A stretch of 20,138 bases of DNA, taken from contig JBBUBI010000031.1 of assembly GCA_038058335.1 (NCBI GenBank), positions 1-20,138 on the forward strand. Direction: 5' to 3'. This document shows positions 18,690-20,138 of the stretch, piece after piece. The DNA comes from JBBTVO01 sp038058335 (GTDB taxonomy: Bacteria > Patescibacteriota > Microgenomatia > Levybacterales > UBA12049). The notes beneath the pieces were generated by a model that searched no databases, was not told the origin of the DNA, and saw only the letters and a program-made list of their open reading frames with translations. The position numbers and the translations under genes were made by a program. Positions within the stretch are counted from its first letter, which is position 1. Every line of letters starts with the position of its first letter.

Positions 18690-19937
18690 TTATCTACTCA
18701 ATATAAACTTGTGGCTAAAGTAAGTCAATGCGATTACCATTCCTCCTGCAAAAATAAGAGTCGTGAGAACGCTAACGCTATCAGCCAGAAATCCTGTAAG
18801 GAGTACAGGGATCGGAGTTACAAATGCTATCATCACATCCAAGAATGAGAAGATTCTGCCATGCATTGTCTCATTCGCATTAAGCTGAAGAATTGTACGC
18901 GCTTGCACCGCGATAAGTACGACAAGAATTCCCATAAAAAAAGCTGAGATTACCGCTACTGCTCTTATTATTAGAAACGACTGATCAAAAAGACTTACAA
19001 TTATCGGCGAGATTCCAATCACAGACAATAAAAAACCCAAGATTATTAATGCAATAAAAATTGATTTCCTTCTTCCCATTGATTCCTCTACTTTACCTAG
19101 AAATCCTACGCCCAAAAACAAACCAACAATCAATGGCCCAATGAGAACGTATGTTATTGAAGTAATGGGTAGCCCTAAGTATATCCTTACATATTCAAGC
19201 AGAACTACGCTCAGAAGTCCCATCATCAGCTCTACGAAAACCAAAAGTGCCAGAGACAATGAGACTCTTTTGTTAGATACGACCTCATCAACTGTTTGCA
19301 TAAAAAGATGCATTGTTTTGACAATTACTGTTCCTGCAGGCAGATCGGGCTTCCTGAACTCGACTTTCTCAAGGCTAAGCCTAAGTATAAAACCTATGAC
19401 AAGAAATATACTTGCCACTATAAAAGGTACCTTTTCCCCCACCGTTCCCAGGCCACCGAATAATTGTATAAGTGGTCCGGCAATTGAATAACCAAGCAAG
19501 ATCGACCCCATAAGCGTGAAAAGAAAAAAGCTGTTGGCATGATTTAATATCTTCTTATCTACCAGAAGCGGTATCGTGGCTGCCTCAGCTGGAATGAAAA
19601 ATCTGGCAACTCCTGAGGTAAGAAATGCGATGACGAGAAAGAATAAAACATTGCTTCCGGCAAATAGATAAAGCAGGAATAAAACAGCAAGTAAAGCATC
19701 CGTTATAAGCATGAGGATTTTTCTCTCAACCATATCAACGACCGGTCCTGCAATAAAACCAAAAATAATAGCAGGAATTGTAAGCGCAGTATAAAATTGA
19801 GCCTGGACAAAAGGAGAATGGGTTCTGTCAGCGATTATAAGAAGCGCTGTGAAATTTGACATGTTAAATGCCACCTGAAGAAGAATTTGATTCCCCCAAA
19901 GCCTCAAGAATTGATGATTTTTAAGTATGCTGGGCAT
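18690..19937 (-). CDS. Major facilitator superfamily transporter
   Basis: 415 residues with about 12 hydrophobic segments. Motif A-like loop GPVVDMVERKILMLITD between helices 2 and 3, a second-half counterpart GKVEESMGRRKSIF, and ANETMHGRIFSFLDVMIAFV typical of the MFS_3 type efflux proteins (macrolide/enterobactin exporters). Substrate unknown; export is more likely than uptake. ATG 19937 overlaps the end of the glycosyltransferase frame by 17 bases, so it is cotranscribed with it. Confidence 0.88.
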   Translation of the reverse strand: MPSILKNHQFLRLWGNQILLQVAFNMSNFTALLIIADRTHSPFVQAQFYTALTIPAIIFGFIAGPVVDMVERKILMLITDALLAVLFLLYLFAGSNVLFFLVIAFLTSGVARFFIPAEAATIPLLVDKKILNHANSFFLFTLMGSILLGYSIAGPLIQLFGGLGTVGEKVPFIVASIFLVIGFILRLSLEKVEFRKPDLPAGTVIVKTMHLFMQTVDEVVSNKRVSLSLALLVFVELMMGLLSVVLLEYVRIYLGLPITSITYVLIGPLIVGLFLGVGFLGKVEESMGRRKSIFIALIILGFLLSVIGISPIIVSLFDQSFLIIRAVAVISAFFMGILVVLIAVQARTILQLNANETMHGRIFSFLDVMIAFVTPIPVLLTGFLADSVSVLTTLIFAGGMVIALTYFSHKFILSR

Positions 19938-20138
19938 AAACTTTGCTAACGAACTCTTTTATTTCTTTTTTGAATCTGTCTTTTGAGAATTTTTGCGCAT
20001 GTTTTATCAATTCATTTGAATCAAACTTGGACTTCTCAAACTTTTTTATAGCACCTGCTAAACTAGCTGCAGATAATTTATTAAAAAACAATCCCGTCGC
20101 TGCTTGCCCTGAGCCTGCCGAAGGGTCAACAACTGTCT
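19921..20138 (-). CDS. Glycosyltransferase family 4-type C-terminus (5' part outside window)
   Basis: An open frame entering from the right edge and ending TAA at 19921. It reads ATGLFFNKLSAASLAGAIKK, then a Lys-rich helix with HAQKFSKDRFKKEIKEFVSK. This is the usual end of GT-B (GT4-like) glycosyltransferases: TGLFF binding loop, SLxxAIKKFE, and HAxKFSKxxFKKxIKEF. Immediately before TGLFF, where the family has VxxGxTG, is PSAGSGQA encoded by repeat family A. Donor and acceptor cannot be told from this fragment. Confidence 0.72.
   Translation of the reverse strand, partial: TVVDPSAGSGQAATGLFFNKLSAASLAGAIKKFEKSKFDSNELIKHAQKFSKDRFKKEIKEFVSKVYAQHT
20102..20124 (-). repeat. Dispersed repeat family A inside the glycosyltransferase
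   Basis: Plus strand GCTTGCCCTGAGCCTGCC + GAAGG, the same 23 bases as in the ligase, read in the same frame (PSAGSGQA). Confidence 0.9.

Noticed and set aside
18392..18706. 104-codon plus-strand ORF
   Set aside because: It is antisense to the Fpg-like tail and the 40-aa CxxC gene, which have recognisable motifs and a promoter; the plus frame has only a low-complexity Phe/Cys-rich translation.
1354..20124. Dispersed GCTTGCCCTGAGCC repeats as a CRISPR array
   Set aside because: Copies are kilobases apart, single and inside different genes; there are no regularly spaced repeats and no cas genes.

Overview
The window is low-GC and gene-dense, with many 1-8 base stop/start overlaps and TGA used as a normal stop. 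It looks like a chromosomal segment of a Candidate Phyla Radiation bacterium, most likely Microgenomates-like. This rests on gene content (archaeal-type ATP-dependent DNA ligase, endonuclease Q, archaeal-type UMP kinase, DUF5654, PH-domain membrane proteins, a CxxC mini-protein) and on short repeats lying in frame inside coding sequences. The taxonomic placement is inference.

Layout. 1-2225 (minus): a membrane-anchored CAP/SCP protein (cut by the left edge) and a trxA - small membrane protein - trxB operon. 2345-3640 (minus): DoxX, a PH-domain protein interrupted by a 100-N gap, a short-chain dehydrogenase remnant and a 17-codon ORF with a strong ribosome site. 3641-4288 (minus): a Crp/Fnr-type regulator with a 14-bp palindrome at its predicted promoter. 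4497-6233 (plus): a PH-domain membrane protein, a two-helix membrane protein and a membrane-anchored DsbA-like oxidoreductase. Together 1.6-6.3 kb is a thiol-redox and envelope neighbourhood.

6252-9518 (minus): acylphosphatase, a 95-aa unknown, peptidyl-tRNA hydrolase, a phosphoribosyltransferase and endonuclease Q; the last four run as one tight operon in the order EndoQ, phosphoribosyltransferase, pth, 95-aa. 9545-10574: three small unknown genes, each with its own consensus-like promoter. 10631-14261 (minus): Fic protein, SAM methyltransferase and ATP-dependent DNA ligase joined by ATGA overlaps. 14338-14616 (plus): DUF5654. 14750-17567 (minus): NAD(P)H-hydrate dehydratase, RecF and archaeal-type UMP kinase. 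17709-20138 (minus): a 185-aa unknown, a Fpg-like zinc-finger remnant, a 40-aa CxxC protein, an MFS transporter and the C-terminus of a glycosyltransferase. EndoQ, ligase, RecF and the Fpg remnant make 8-18.6 kb rich in DNA-repair genes.

Two patterns stand out. First, two families of short dispersed repeats lie inside conserved genes as in-frame insertions, always in one orientation and reading frame (PSAxGSGQA type in trxB, ligase, recF and the glycosyltransferase; AVDSS type in EndoQ and ligase). Second, eleven gene starts have a -10 box placed 6-8 bases before the start codon, which predicts leaderless mRNAs; a smaller set of genes has strong Shine-Dalgarno sites instead.
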